DNA of 64,000 bases, from positions 4,464,001-4,528,000 of the forward strand of contig NZ_CP074371.1 in the NCBI RefSeq assembly GCF_018362975.1. The letters run 5' to 3'. The translations under genes were made by a program, and so were the position numbers. The notes under the pieces were generated by a model. That model did no database searches. It was not told the origin of the DNA and worked only from the letters and a program-made list of their open reading frames with translations. Shown piece after piece: positions 53,379 through 62,451 of this stretch; positions within the stretch are counted from its first letter, which is position 1, and each line of letters begins with the position of its first letter. The stretch is from Nocardia tengchongensis. Its GTDB lineage: Bacteria; Actinomycetota; Actinomycetes; Mycobacteriales; Mycobacteriaceae.

Positions 53379-54605
53379 GTGTCCGCGCCGTCCATTCCCC
53401 CCGGTTTCGACTTCACCGATCCCGACCTGCTGGCCTCGCGCCTGCCCGTCGAGGAATTCGCCGCTCTTCGCAAGCAGGCCGCTCCGTTCTGGGTGCCGCA
53501 GGCCGATGGCCTGACCGGCTTCGACGACGGCGGCTACTGGGCCATCTCCCAGATGGATGACATCAAGGAGATCTCCAAGAACCCCGAGCAGTTCTCCTCC
53601 GAGGAGAACACCGCGGTCATCCGCTTCTACGGCGACATCGCCCGCGAAGAGATCGAGGTGCAGCGTTACCTGCTGCTGAACATGGATCCGCCCAAGCACA
53701 CCAAGCTGCGCCGCATCATCTCCAAGGGCTTCACCCCGCGTGCCATCGAGTCGCTGCGCAACGCCCTGCGCGAGCGCGCCGAGAAGATCGTGCACGAGGC
53801 CAAGAAGAACGGCTCCGGCAACTTCGTCGAGCAGGTCGCCTGCGAGCTGCCGCTGCAGGCCATCGCCGAGCTGATCGGCATCCCGCAGGAAGACCGCGGC
53901 AAGATCTTCGACTGGTCGAACCAGATGATCGGCTACGACGACCCCGAATTCAACGGTGACCACAAGGTCGCCACCGCCGAGGTCATGGGCTACACCTACA
54001 ACCTCGCCGAGCAGCGTCGCGCCTGCCCGATGGACGACATCGCCTCCACCCTGCTGCACGCCGACCTCGACGGCGAGTCGATGGCCTCGGACGAGTTCGC
54101 CTGGTTCATGATCCTGCTCTCGGTGGCCGGCAACGAGACCACCCGCAACGCCACCACGCACGGCATGAAGGCGTTCGTGGACAACCCGGATCAGTGGGAG
54201 ATCTACAAGGAGCAGCGTCCGCGCACCGCTCCCGACGAGATCGTCCGCTGGGCCACCCCGGTCATCGCCTTCCAGCGCACCGCCACCGAGGACCTCGAGC
54301 TCTCCGGCGCCTCGATCAAGAAGGGGCAGCGCATCGGAATGTTCTACAGCGCGGCCAACTTCGACGAGAACCACTTCGAGGACCCGTACAAGTTCAACGT
54401 GCTGCGCAACCCGAACCCGCACGTCGGCTTCGGCGGCACCGGTACCCACTACTGCGTCGGCGCCAACCTGGCCCGCCTGCAGCTGGACCTGATCTTCAAC
54501 GCGATCGCCGACGTGATGCCCAACATCCGTCAGCTCTCCGAGCCGGTCCGCCTGCGTTCGAGCTGGCTCAACGGCATCAAGAGCTGGGAAGTCGCCTACG
54601 AGTGA
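53379..54605 (+). CDS. cyp125: Cytochrome P450 of the CYP125 steroid C26-hydroxylase type
   Basis: A 408-residue soluble P450. LPPGF-like IPPGFDFTDPDLLASRLP, EVQRYLLLNMDPPKHTKLRRIISKGFTPRA, the I-helix LSVAGNETTRNATTHGM, the K-helix ExxR (EIVRW) and the haem loop HVGFGGTGTHYCVGANLARLQ are all present. The agreement with mycobacterial CYP125, which oxidises C26/C27 of the cholesterol side chain, runs over the whole length. AAAGGAGG precedes the GTG at 53379. It may indicate sterol or steroid use. The TetR downstream is the likely regulator. Confidence 0.9.
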   Translation: MSAPSIPPGFDFTDPDLLASRLPVEEFAALRKQAAPFWVPQADGLTGFDDGGYWAISQMDDIKEISKNPEQFSSEENTAVIRFYGDIAREEIEVQRYLLLNMDPPKHTKLRRIISKGFTPRAIESLRNALRERAEKIVHEAKKNGSGNFVEQVACELPLQAIAELIGIPQEDRGKIFDWSNQMIGYDDPEFNGDHKVATAEVMGYTYNLAEQRRACPMDDIASTLLHADLDGESMASDEFAWFMILLSVAGNETTRNATTHGMKAFVDNPDQWEIYKEQRPRTAPDEIVRWATPVIAFQRTATEDLELSGASIKKGQRIGMFYSAANFDENHFEDPYKFNVLRNPNPHVGFGGTGTHYCVGANLARLQLDLIFNAIADVMPNIRQLSEPVRLRSSWLNGIKSWEVAYE

Positions 54606-54679
54606 GCGACTCGGCCCCGGACAAGGTAGCTTTTCGTAACCAACCTGGGGCCCCGTTCATCTCGAAATCTGGAGTCAAC

Positions 54680-55408
54680 TTGAGTGAACCTCGCCGACGC
54701 GGCCGAATGCCGGCGGTCAGTGACGCCGATATCCGGCGCGTCGCGCGGTCACTGCTGGTCGACCACGGCCCGGACGCGATCACGCTCCGGGCCATCGCGC
54801 GGGAGCTGGGCATCACCGCTCCCGCGCTCTACCGGTATTACGAATCGCGCGACGACCTGGTCGCCGCTGTCCGCACCGACGTCTGCCTCGATCTGGCGAA
54901 GGATCTGGAGGCGGCCGTCGAAGGCCTGCCCGACGACGCGGGCACCCGCTTCTTCGCCATCTGCCGCGGCTTCCGCCGCTGGGCGCTGACCCACTCGCGC
55001 GAATTCACGCTGGTCTTCGCCTCCCCGGTGACCGCCGGAATCACCAGCGCCATGCAGCAATTCGGTGAACCGGTCGGCCGCATCTTCCTCGGCGCCGCCG
55101 GCCGCCTGCTCACCGACTACGCCGTCGTCACCACCCCCACCGAGCTCATCCCGCCGGAACTCCGCGACGACCTCATCAAGTTCCAGACCGAACTGCTGCG
55201 CGTCCTGGCCGATTCGGGCCAGAAGTTCCCCGCCGAGAAACTCGACCTGGGCGTCAGCTACGTCATGATCCAGTTCTGGGCCCGGCTCTACGGCCACGTC
55301 ACCCTCGAGGTCTTCGGCAACTACCCGATCCAGATCTCGCACCCGGACGTCCTTTTCGACTCCACCCTCGCCGACATCGGCCGCGGCATAGGGCTCGTCG
55401 CGGGCTGA
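54680..55408 (+). CDS. TetR-family regulator
   Basis: 242 residues: N-terminal helix-turn-helix (AITLRAIARELGITAPALYRYYESRDDLVAAV, about 32-63) and an all-helical ligand domain related to the TetR C-terminal families with FQTELLRV and FWARLYGHVTLEVFG. TTG 54680 has GGAG at 54671-54674; a GTG overlapping the P450 stop would add about 26 residues. Position 75 bases after the P450 and the inverted repeat upstream of that gene suggest autoregulation and control of the P450, with a sterol or acyl ligand possible. Confidence 0.88.
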   Translation: MSEPRRRGRMPAVSDADIRRVARSLLVDHGPDAITLRAIARELGITAPALYRYYESRDDLVAAVRTDVCLDLAKDLEAAVEGLPDDAGTRFFAICRGFRRWALTHSREFTLVFASPVTAGITSAMQQFGEPVGRIFLGAAGRLLTDYAVVTTPTELIPPELRDDLIKFQTELLRVLADSGQKFPAEKLDLGVSYVMIQFWARLYGHVTLEVFGNYPIQISHPDVLFDSTLADIGRGIGLVAG

Positions 55409-55461
55409 GCGGCTACCGCCGGAATCGACGGAAGTCGAACCGGCGCTGTGCGATACGAATC

Positions 55462-55491
55462 GTGGCCCGCACCCGATCGGATGCGGACCAC
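55462..55491. terminator. Bidirectional terminator between TetR and phosphatase genes
   Basis: A 30-base inverted repeat (arms 55462-55476 and 55477-55491) with two mismatches, between the convergent TetR and tyrosine phosphatase genes. The folded stem would have a four-base GATC loop. Confidence 0.6.
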
Positions 55492-55508
55492 TGTGCGTCG
55501 ATCCTCGG

Positions 55509-56315
55509 TCAGGCCAGCATCTTCGCCTCGAGCGCGGCGATATCGGCGGCGGTCAGCCCGAGACCGTTGCTCACGTAGTTGGCGAAGCTGCCGTAGGTCG
55601 TATTCGCCTGGGCGAAGGCCGAATCCAGCTCGGCGGTGGTCACACCGTTGTTCACATCACCGGCGGCGGCGTTGCGGTAGTAGCTCGACAGCATGAAGTC
55701 GTAGTAGACGGTGTCCTTGTCGACCCCCAGCAGGGTCAGCAGCACCGCACCCGTCCAGCCGGTGCGGTCCTTGCCCGCGGTGCAGTGGAACAGGACGCCG
55801 CCGTTGTTGTAGGCGATGTCGCGGATCACGTCGGCGAAGCCGGCGTTCGCGCCCGGAGCGGTGATGAACTGCGGATACGCGTTCGCCGCCGACGACGCCG
55901 TGCTCAGCCCTGATAGCGGCGAGAGCCCGCCCAGGACGTCGTCATGGTGCTCGGTCGCTCCGGCGGGGATCTTGTCGGCGCCGGCGAGCAACTGCTCGTA
56001 GCCGGTGCGCAGATCGTGCACCGAGACCACGTTGTGCGTGGCCAGCGACGCGATGTCGGCGGTGGTCGCCGAACCCAGTGCGGCGGTGCGGAATACCAGA
56101 CCGGTGCGGACGACGTGACCGTCGGTGGTCCGGTAACCGCCGGCGTCGCGGGCGTTCTGCACGCCGGACAGGTTCAGCGAACGAGCTGCCGGATCCAGCA
56201 GGACACTGCCGGTCGCCACCGGCGGATCGACCGCGAGTGCGAGGCCCGGCGAGACCCCGAAGGTCAAGGCGGCGGCCAGAATCACGCTCGCGCCGATCGT
56301 GCGAGGTCGGATCAT
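55509..56315 (-). CDS. Secreted tyrosine phosphatase (PtpB-like)
   Basis: 268 residues. Signal peptide (about 1-30, ASVILAAALTFGVSPGLALA) and a DSP/PTP fold of the bacterial PtpB type: LNLSGVQNARDAGGYRT near 46-62, the P-loop FHCTAGKDRTGW near 175-187 (C-x5-R), then a helical C-terminal part ending LTAADIAALEAKMLA. Related secreted phosphatases of Mycobacterium tuberculosis act on host phosphoinositides and proteins. AAGGGAA lies 7 bases before the ATG. Host function is inference. Confidence 0.9.
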   Translation of the reverse strand: MIRPRTIGASVILAAALTFGVSPGLALAVDPPVATGSVLLDPAARSLNLSGVQNARDAGGYRTTDGHVVRTGLVFRTAALGSATTADIASLATHNVVSVHDLRTGYEQLLAGADKIPAGATEHHDDVLGGLSPLSGLSTASSAANAYPQFITAPGANAGFADVIRDIAYNNGGVLFHCTAGKDRTGWTGAVLLTLLGVDKDTVYYDFMLSSYYRNAAAGDVNNGVTTAELDSAFAQANTTYGSFANYVSNGLGLTAADIAALEAKMLA

Positions 56316-56475
56316 GGGGTGTTCCCTTCGATAGACGCCCGGCGCGCGCCGGTGCACAGAGCACCATGGCAGGACAGTCGAGCCTTTAACTAACGTTGTG
56401 TCTATCGAATAGATATACAGTCAGTGAACACCGCGTGTGGCAGGAATGAGCCGCGCTGTCGGGTGCGGCTCGAGA

Positions 56476-58719
56476 TCAGGATCGGGTGTCGACGAGTTCG
56501 CGGGGCACGGGCTGTTCGCGCTCGTCGTCGAGGATGGGTTCGCTCAGGCCGATGCGCTGCTGGATGCGCTTCATCCAGGCCGGGGCCCACCAGCACCAGT
56601 CGCCGAGCATCTTCATGACCGCGGGGACGAGCATCATGCGCAGCACGGTGGCGTCGATGACGAGCGCGGCGATCATGCCGTAGGCGATGTACTGCATGAG
56701 GACCAGGTCGGAGAAGGCGAACGCGCCTGTCACCACCAGCAGGATCAGCGCGGCGGCGGTGATGATGCGGCCGGTGTGGGCGGTGCCGGAGCGGATCGCC
56801 TCCTCGGTGGTCGCGCCGCGGGTGCGGGCCTCGACCATGCGGGACAGCAGGAATACCTCGTAGTCGGTGGACAGGCCGTAGATGATCGCGATGATCAGGA
56901 ACAGGATGTTGGCCTGGATCGGCTGTGGGGTGAAGTTCAGTAGGGTCGCGCCGTGACCCTCGGTGAAGATCCAGGTCAGGATGCCGAGGGTGGAACCCAG
57001 TCCCAGGACGCTCATGAACGCGGCCTTGAGCGGCAGGATCAGGGATCCGAAGGTGAGGAACATCAGGATCGTGGTGGCCGCCAGGACCAGCGCGATCATC
57101 AGCGGGAGCCGGTTCAGCAGGGCCGCGATGGTGTCGTGCTGGACGGTCGGGACACCGGTGACCATGAGGGTGGTGTCCTCGGAGGTCTCGAGATTGCGCA
57201 GGAAGTCGATCGTCTTGTCGTACTTACTGGAATCGACCAGATACGCCTGGGTCTTGTAGATCGTCGGATCGGTCTGCGAGCGGGTCGGGATCTCGAACCC
57301 GGACGGCAGCAGACCCGGCGCGAAACTCGCCCGTTCGACCAGCGGGCCGACCTGGGTGCTGTCGGCGGTGACGATGACCAATTCGATCGGATCGGATTTA
57401 CGCAGCGGGAAATAGGTGTCGATGTCGTGCTGGGCCACCCGCACCGCATTGTCCGGCGGCAGATACTTCTCGCTGAAACCGCCGAAGGCGATATTGCGCA
57501 CCGGCAGGATCAGCACCAGCAGCCCGAGGATCAGCACCGCGGTGATCTTGCGCGGATGCCGCATCACCCAGCCGGTCCAGCGGCCCCAGAAACCGTGCTC
57601 GACATTCGCTGCCGAATCTCCGCGGCGGAATCGTTCGATACCCAGGGCATTGACCCGCTTGCCCAGGATCGCCAGCATCGCGGGCAGGATCGTGACCGCC
57701 GTGAACGCCGCCAGCGTGACCGTGGCGATCGCGCCGTAGGCGATCGACTTCAGGAACCCCTGCGGGAACAGCAGCATGCCGGCCAGACTCGCGACGATCA
57801 TCGTCGCCGAGAACACCACCGTGCGCCCGGCCGTCGTCACCGAACGCCGCACCGCGGTCGGGGTGTCGTAGCCGGCGGCCACCTCCTCACGGAACCGGCT
57901 CACGATGAACAACGCGTAGTCGATGGCCAGGCCGAGCCCGATCATCGAAACGACCGGGGCCACGAACGAATTCACCTCGGCGAAATTCGTGATCCACCGG
58001 ACGATGCCGTTCGCGCCCAGAATGGTGAGCACACCCATCATCAGCGGCAGCGCCGCGGCGACCACACCGCCGAAGATGAAGAACAACAGCACCGCCACGG
58101 CCGGAATGGCCAGCAATTCCATGCGATGGGTGTCGGCCGAGATGGTGTCGGTCAGCGCGGTCCCGATCGGCTGCAGACCGCCGACCTGCACGTCGATCCC
58201 CGGCACATTGAACGCGTTCTTTACCGCCACATAGTGGGCCGAGAGCGCGTCGCCGGTCTCACCCTTGAGGGCGATCGAGGCGAGCGCGCGCGTCTTGTCC
58301 TTCGTCGCGAGCCCCGCCTGCGAACCCAGCGTCGAGGTCACGCCGGACCAGTAGGTGGCATTGACCGCTTCGATCTCGTTGGGGAACCGGTGCGTGAGGC
58401 TGTTGAGGCTGTCCACCACCGGCTGGTTCACGGCCGGATCGTCGACGCTCGTGCCGTCCGGAAAGCGGTAGAGGATGACCATGTCCGCGGCGTGATTGGG
58501 CCCGAACGCACCCGCCGCCAACTGCGCGGCCTGCACCGATTCCGAATTCGGATCATCCAGACCGCCCGCGCTGAGGCGTCCTTCGAAGCCCCACGCGTAG
58601 CCGCCGAGGGCCAGCAGTGCGGCCGCGACACCGGCGAGCACCAGGAAACGATGGCGGGCGACGAGTTGTCCCCATAGCGCGAAGACATCTCGTTCGCGCG
58701 GGCGGCGGCTCGTGGTCAT
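56476..58719 (-). CDS. MmpL-family RND transporter
   Basis: 747 residues with the RND/MmpL layout: N-terminal TM, a periplasmic domain (about 50-190), a TM cluster with MIGLGLAIDYALFIVSRFREE (Asp/Tyr proton relay), a second periplasmic domain (about 400-520), and a second TM cluster with IIYGLSTDYEVFLLSRMVEA. It has the typical MmpL5/MmpL-like length short of the long C-terminal extensions. The substrate is probably a lipid. The upstream region has an inverted repeat at 58760. Confidence 0.9.
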   Translation of the reverse strand: MTTSRRPRERDVFALWGQLVARHRFLVLAGVAAALLALGGYAWGFEGRLSAGGLDDPNSESVQAAQLAAGAFGPNHAADMVILYRFPDGTSVDDPAVNQPVVDSLNSLTHRFPNEIEAVNATYWSGVTSTLGSQAGLATKDKTRALASIALKGETGDALSAHYVAVKNAFNVPGIDVQVGGLQPIGTALTDTISADTHRMELLAIPAVAVLLFFIFGGVVAAALPLMMGVLTILGANGIVRWITNFAEVNSFVAPVVSMIGLGLAIDYALFIVSRFREEVAAGYDTPTAVRRSVTTAGRTVVFSATMIVASLAGMLLFPQGFLKSIAYGAIATVTLAAFTAVTILPAMLAILGKRVNALGIERFRRGDSAANVEHGFWGRWTGWVMRHPRKITAVLILGLLVLILPVRNIAFGGFSEKYLPPDNAVRVAQHDIDTYFPLRKSDPIELVIVTADSTQVGPLVERASFAPGLLPSGFEIPTRSQTDPTIYKTQAYLVDSSKYDKTIDFLRNLETSEDTTLMVTGVPTVQHDTIAALLNRLPLMIALVLAATTILMFLTFGSLILPLKAAFMSVLGLGSTLGILTWIFTEGHGATLLNFTPQPIQANILFLIIAIIYGLSTDYEVFLLSRMVEARTRGATTEEAIRSGTAHTGRIITAAALILLVVTGAFAFSDLVLMQYIAYGMIAALVIDATVLRMMLVPAVMKMLGDWCWWAPAWMKRIQQRIGLSEPILDDEREQPVPRELVDTRS

Positions 58720-58759
58720 ACTGCACGGTAACAGGGGAGCTCGGAATTAATTAAAAGCG

Positions 58760-58775
58760 TTGTATGGCAATACAA
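58760..58775. promoter_or_regulatory. Inverted repeat TTGTAT-GGCA-ATACAA upstream of mmpL
   Basis: A perfect 6-4-6 inverted repeat in AT-rich DNA about 40 bases upstream of the mmpL start and 60 bases past the stop of the convergently read ThrE-like exporter gene. Likely operator of a TetR-type repressor of this transporter; its arm could also serve as a -35 (TTGTAT). Confidence 0.5.
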
Positions 58776-58835
58776 TTAGAAAATCGATAAACGTGATTTC
58801 ATGATAGATGAATGGTATTTCACCAGGTAGCGAAA

Positions 58836-60203
58836 TCAGTGCGTGGCCATGCGTGGTCGGCGCAGCGCGCCCATGCGCTGCACGATGCGGGGACGGCGCA
58901 GGTCACGGGCTATCCATTCGCCGAGGGTGACACCCGCCGCCAGCGCGAGGCCGACCGCGAAAGCGCTGAACAACTGGTTCAGCCCGATGATCAGTTCGTC
59001 ATTGAGCAAGGCGTAGAGGCCGCGATAGACCTTCAGACCCGGAAGCAGGGGAGTGATGCCCGCGACCGCGACCACCAGCGGGGGCGTCAACGCGCGGCGC
59101 GCCAGCAGGCCACCGGCCAGGCCCACCACGGTAGCCGCCACCCCCGAGGAGATGATCGGGCCGAACCCGAAGTGCTGCACCAGCAGATACACGATGGTGG
59201 CCGCCGCGCCGCTGAACGCGGCCGCCGCCAAGGCCCGCTGCTCCGCGTAGCAGGCCAGCGCGAAGGCCCCCGCGGTGAGCGCACCGGCGAACAGCTTGAG
59301 CGGCAGATTGGTCAGGTCGCGGGTGGAGGTCATCTCGACCGTCGGGACCGTCGCCTCGAACACCTCGGCCACCCGAAGCGTCAGCGCGATGCCGGCGATG
59401 ATGCCGCCGGTCATCATGATCACCTCCAGCATCCGGGCCGACGCGGTGACCGGCGCCCCGGTGATCGCGTCCTCGACCGCGCCGACCAGTTGTAATCCGG
59501 CCAGCAGCACCGCGATTCCGGCGGCGATGATGAGCGCGGGATCCAGGTGCAGGTTCGCGGCGAAGGTCGACACCAGCACCGCGGGTGTGGCCGCGATCGC
59601 ACCACCTGCCATGTGCTGGAAGAAGAACGGCAGCCCGCGCCGGTTGAGCAGGCGGTTGGTGCGATCGATGAGGGTGGTGGTGCCGAAACTCACCAGAGCG
59701 ACGAGCCAGCCGCCGTTGAGCAGCAGTGCCACCCCCGCCGCCATCAACGCCCAGCCCAGCGTCGCCGACCAGCGCGGGTACGGGTGTGGCGCGGAGGTGA
59801 TCTCGTCCAGGGCGGCGAGTGCGTCCTGTGGCGGCACCAGTTCCGTGCGGATGCGGCGGGTGAGCCGGTCCACGGCGGCCAGTCGGGTGAAGTCGAGGGC
59901 GCGGTAATGCACGACGCGCATGGTGGTGGCGGGCGGGAGCCGGGTGCCGCGGTCGGCGGAGATACGGATCGAGTTGTAGGTGACGTCGATATCGCAGTGG
60001 GACAGACCGTAGGTGGCGGCGATGAACTCGATCTGGGTCGTGGTGTCCATCACAGCGGTGCCGGAGGCGAGCACCACCTCGCCGACTCGTTCGGCCAGAT
60101 CGAGCACCTCGGTGACGGTGGCGTCGTCGGTGAGATCGATGGGCCGCACCGGGGTGGGCATGTCCACCACGGTGTCCGCGGTCGCGCGATGGTCGGCGAC
60201 CAC
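58836..60203 (-). CDS. ThrE-type threonine/serine exporter
   Basis: 455 residues. An N-terminal DUF1212 domain (LDLAERVGEVVLASGTAVMDTTTQIEFIAATYGLSHCDIDVTYNSI, about 32-80) is followed by about ten hydrophobic helices and the ThrE-2 half, with AGGLLARR and GITPLLPGLKVYRGLYAL (the motif that starts the second half). The fused single-chain form is typical for actinobacteria. It exports Thr/Ser in Corynebacterium. The GTG at 60203 has no clear ribosome binding site; ATG 60161 is possible. Confidence 0.88.
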   Translation of the reverse strand: MVADHRATADTVVDMPTPVRPIDLTDDATVTEVLDLAERVGEVVLASGTAVMDTTTQIEFIAATYGLSHCDIDVTYNSIRISADRGTRLPPATTMRVVHYRALDFTRLAAVDRLTRRIRTELVPPQDALAALDEITSAPHPYPRWSATLGWALMAAGVALLLNGGWLVALVSFGTTTLIDRTNRLLNRRGLPFFFQHMAGGAIAATPAVLVSTFAANLHLDPALIIAAGIAVLLAGLQLVGAVEDAITGAPVTASARMLEVIMMTGGIIAGIALTLRVAEVFEATVPTVEMTSTRDLTNLPLKLFAGALTAGAFALACYAEQRALAAAAFSGAAATIVYLLVQHFGFGPIISSGVAATVVGLAGGLLARRALTPPLVVAVAGITPLLPGLKVYRGLYALLNDELIIGLNQLFSAFAVGLALAAGVTLGEWIARDLRRPRIVQRMGALRRPRMATH

Positions 60204-60340
60204 CCGGTCCGACGCCGTCGTCAGCAGCAGCCGCCACCGGGTGCGCAGCCCGCCCCACCTGCTGGGTGGCCAACTTGTTGCTCACAGTAAGAAACGTACA
60301 CGGGCGACCGAGATCACCGGGATGACCAGGTCCGTGGCAG

Positions 60341-60346
60341 TAGTGT
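60341..60346 (+). promoter_or_regulatory. -10-like TAGTGT, leaderless start of the acyl-CoA oxidase
   Basis: TAGTGT is followed by seven bases and the ATG at 60354, with no Shine-Dalgarno sequence. Same arrangement as at 4014 and 27478. Confidence 0.5.
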
Positions 60347-60353
60347 TCGAACT

Positions 60354-62261
60354 ATGGCGACGAGCGGCGTTTCGATTGCGGAAGAGCTACGCACGGCACT
60401 CGACGGCCCCTGGCGTGCGGTCCGGGAGCGGGCTCGCGCCCTGCTCGACGACGACCGGCTCTACGGCGACCCGAGTCTGGACCTGAAGGCGGCGCGCGCC
60501 CGCGTACTGGAACAGATGCGCCTGGTCGCCACCTTCGACTGGGTCGACTCCGGCTTCCGCCATCCCGACGGCACCCCGGGCGACGCGGGCGCGGTGGTCA
60601 CCGCGCTCGAGACGCTCGCCTACACCGACCTCTCGCTGTGGGTGAAAAGCGGTGTGCAGTGGGGACTTTTCGGCGGTGCGGTCGAGAACCTGGGCACCGA
60701 GCGGCACCGGAAGTACCTCGACGAGCTGATCCCGCTGCGCCTGCTCGGCTGCTTCGCCATGACCGAGACCGGGCACGGCAGTGACGTCGCCAATCTGGAG
60801 ACCACCGCCACCTACGACCCCGCCACCCGGGAGTTCTTGGTGCACAGCCCGACTCCGTCGGCGCGCAAGGACTACATCGGCGGCGCCGCCGAACACGCCC
60901 GCATGGCAGCGGTTTTCGCGCAGCTGATCACCGGCGGCGAGTCCAAGGGCGTGCACTGCTTCCTGGTGCCCATCCGCGACGAGGCCGGCGGCGACCTGCC
61001 CGGGGTCACCACCTACGACTGCGGTTACAAGGGCGGGCTGCCCGGCGTCGACAACGGCCGAATTATGTTCGACCAGGTCAGGATTCCGCGCGAGAACCTG
61101 CTCAACCGCTACGCCGACGTGGCCGAGGACGGCGCCTACAGCTCCGACATCGAGAATCCGAGCCGCCGCTTCTTCACCACCCTGGGCACCCTGGTGCGCG
61201 GGCGGGTCAGCGTGGGCGGCGCCGCCGCCGCGTCGGCGCGGGTCGCGCTCAGTATCGCCGTGCGCTACGCCGAGCAGCGGCGGCAGTTCGCCGATCCCGA
61301 CACCGGCCAGGAGACGGTGCTGCTGGACTACCGCAGCCATCAGCGCCGGCTGCTGCCGCTGGTAGCGCGTTCCTACGCACTGGCTTTCGCGCAGAACGAT
61401 CTGGTGCGCCGCATGCACCTGGTGCAGACCGGGCAGGACACCGACCCGCGGGCGCAGCGCGCGCTGGAGAACCGCGCCGCCGGGCTCAAGGTCGCGCAGA
61501 CGCGTTTCGCCACCGCCGCCATCCAGGAGTGCCGCGAAGCCTGCGGCGGCGCGGGCTATCTCACCGAGAACCGACTGGTCACCCTGAAGGCCGACACCGA
61601 TGTGTTCACCACCTTCGAAGGTGACAATGTGGTGCTCACCCAGCTGGTCGCCAAGGACCTGCTGACCGCCTACGCCGACGAGGTGCGGGACCTCGACGCA
61701 TTGGGCTGGGTCCGGTTCGCCTCCACCATGGCCCGCGATGTGGTGCGCGAGCGATCCGGTGTGCGGCAGATGATTCAGCGGCTGCGCGACCGCGCCGACG
61801 ACACCGTGGACGAGGGCGACCTGTCGCGGCGATCACTGCAGCTGCAGCTGCTGGCCGACCGCGAGGACTACATGGTCCGGACCGCGGCGCACCGGTTGCG
61901 GGCCCGCGCCAAGGAGACCGGTCCGTTCGAGGCGTTCAACAATGCCCAGGACCACATCCTCGCGGCGGGCTCCGCGCACATCGATCGCCTGGTGCTCGAG
62001 GCCTTCATCGACGGCATCGCCGGCATCGAGGACCCCGACGCGCGGGCGCTCGCCGACACGGTCTGCGACCTGTTCGTCTACTCGACCATCGAGCAGAATC
62101 AGGCCTGGTACATCATGCATCGGTTCATGTCGGTGGAGCGGGCCAAGTCGGTGCGGCGCGGGGTCAACGAACTGGTGGACCGGCTACGGCCGCAGGCGCT
62201 CACCCTGATCGAGGGATTGGGCGTACCCGAGGGCGTGCTGCGCGCCGCCATGCTGGACTGA
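60354..62261 (+). CDS. Acyl-CoA oxidase
   Basis: 635 residues, longer than acyl-CoA dehydrogenases (about 380) and matching the acyl-CoA oxidase (ACOX) branch. Features: FAMTETGHGSDVANLETTATYD (FAD site), RIPRENLLNRYADV, GRVSVGGAAAASARVALSIAVRYAEQRRQF, and the catalytic TFEGDNVVLTQLVAKDL near 422-438. Members oxidise long-chain acyl-CoA with O2, giving H2O2. Soluble. Predicted leaderless transcript. May belong to fatty-acid or sterol side-chain catabolism, consistent with the CYP125 in the region. Confidence 0.9.
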   Translation: MATSGVSIAEELRTALDGPWRAVRERARALLDDDRLYGDPSLDLKAARARVLEQMRLVATFDWVDSGFRHPDGTPGDAGAVVTALETLAYTDLSLWVKSGVQWGLFGGAVENLGTERHRKYLDELIPLRLLGCFAMTETGHGSDVANLETTATYDPATREFLVHSPTPSARKDYIGGAAEHARMAAVFAQLITGGESKGVHCFLVPIRDEAGGDLPGVTTYDCGYKGGLPGVDNGRIMFDQVRIPRENLLNRYADVAEDGAYSSDIENPSRRFFTTLGTLVRGRVSVGGAAAASARVALSIAVRYAEQRRQFADPDTGQETVLLDYRSHQRRLLPLVARSYALAFAQNDLVRRMHLVQTGQDTDPRAQRALENRAAGLKVAQTRFATAAIQECREACGGAGYLTENRLVTLKADTDVFTTFEGDNVVLTQLVAKDLLTAYADEVRDLDALGWVRFASTMARDVVRERSGVRQMIQRLRDRADDTVDEGDLSRRSLQLQLLADREDYMVRTAAHRLRARAKETGPFEAFNNAQDHILAAGSAHIDRLVLEAFIDGIAGIEDPDARALADTVCDLFVYSTIEQNQAWYIMHRFMSVERAKSVRRGVNELVDRLRPQALTLIEGLGVPEGVLRAAMLD

Positions 62262-62362
62262 GTCTGCCCGCTGCGCTGAACCGTTCGGCCGCCCTGCCTC
62301 GTTGAGTGGTTGCCCACCCGCACTTCTACCGCAAGCTGTCGCAATTCAGGATGTGACCCCGA

Positions 62363-62380
62363 CCGTCCGCCCGCGGACGG
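62363..62380. promoter_or_regulatory. Perfect palindrome CCGTCCGC-CC-GCGGACGG
   Basis: An 18-base perfect inverted repeat about 70 bases upstream of the second MmpL gene and 100 bases past the acyl-CoA oxidase stop. Candidate operator or, less likely with the short loop, terminator. Confidence 0.4.
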
Positions 62381-62451
62381 CAGATCGCAACGCTGCGAGG
62401 GGGAATCATGATCCTGGGGAGGTGCACGTCCGCGCGCCGAGGGGTCACGCG

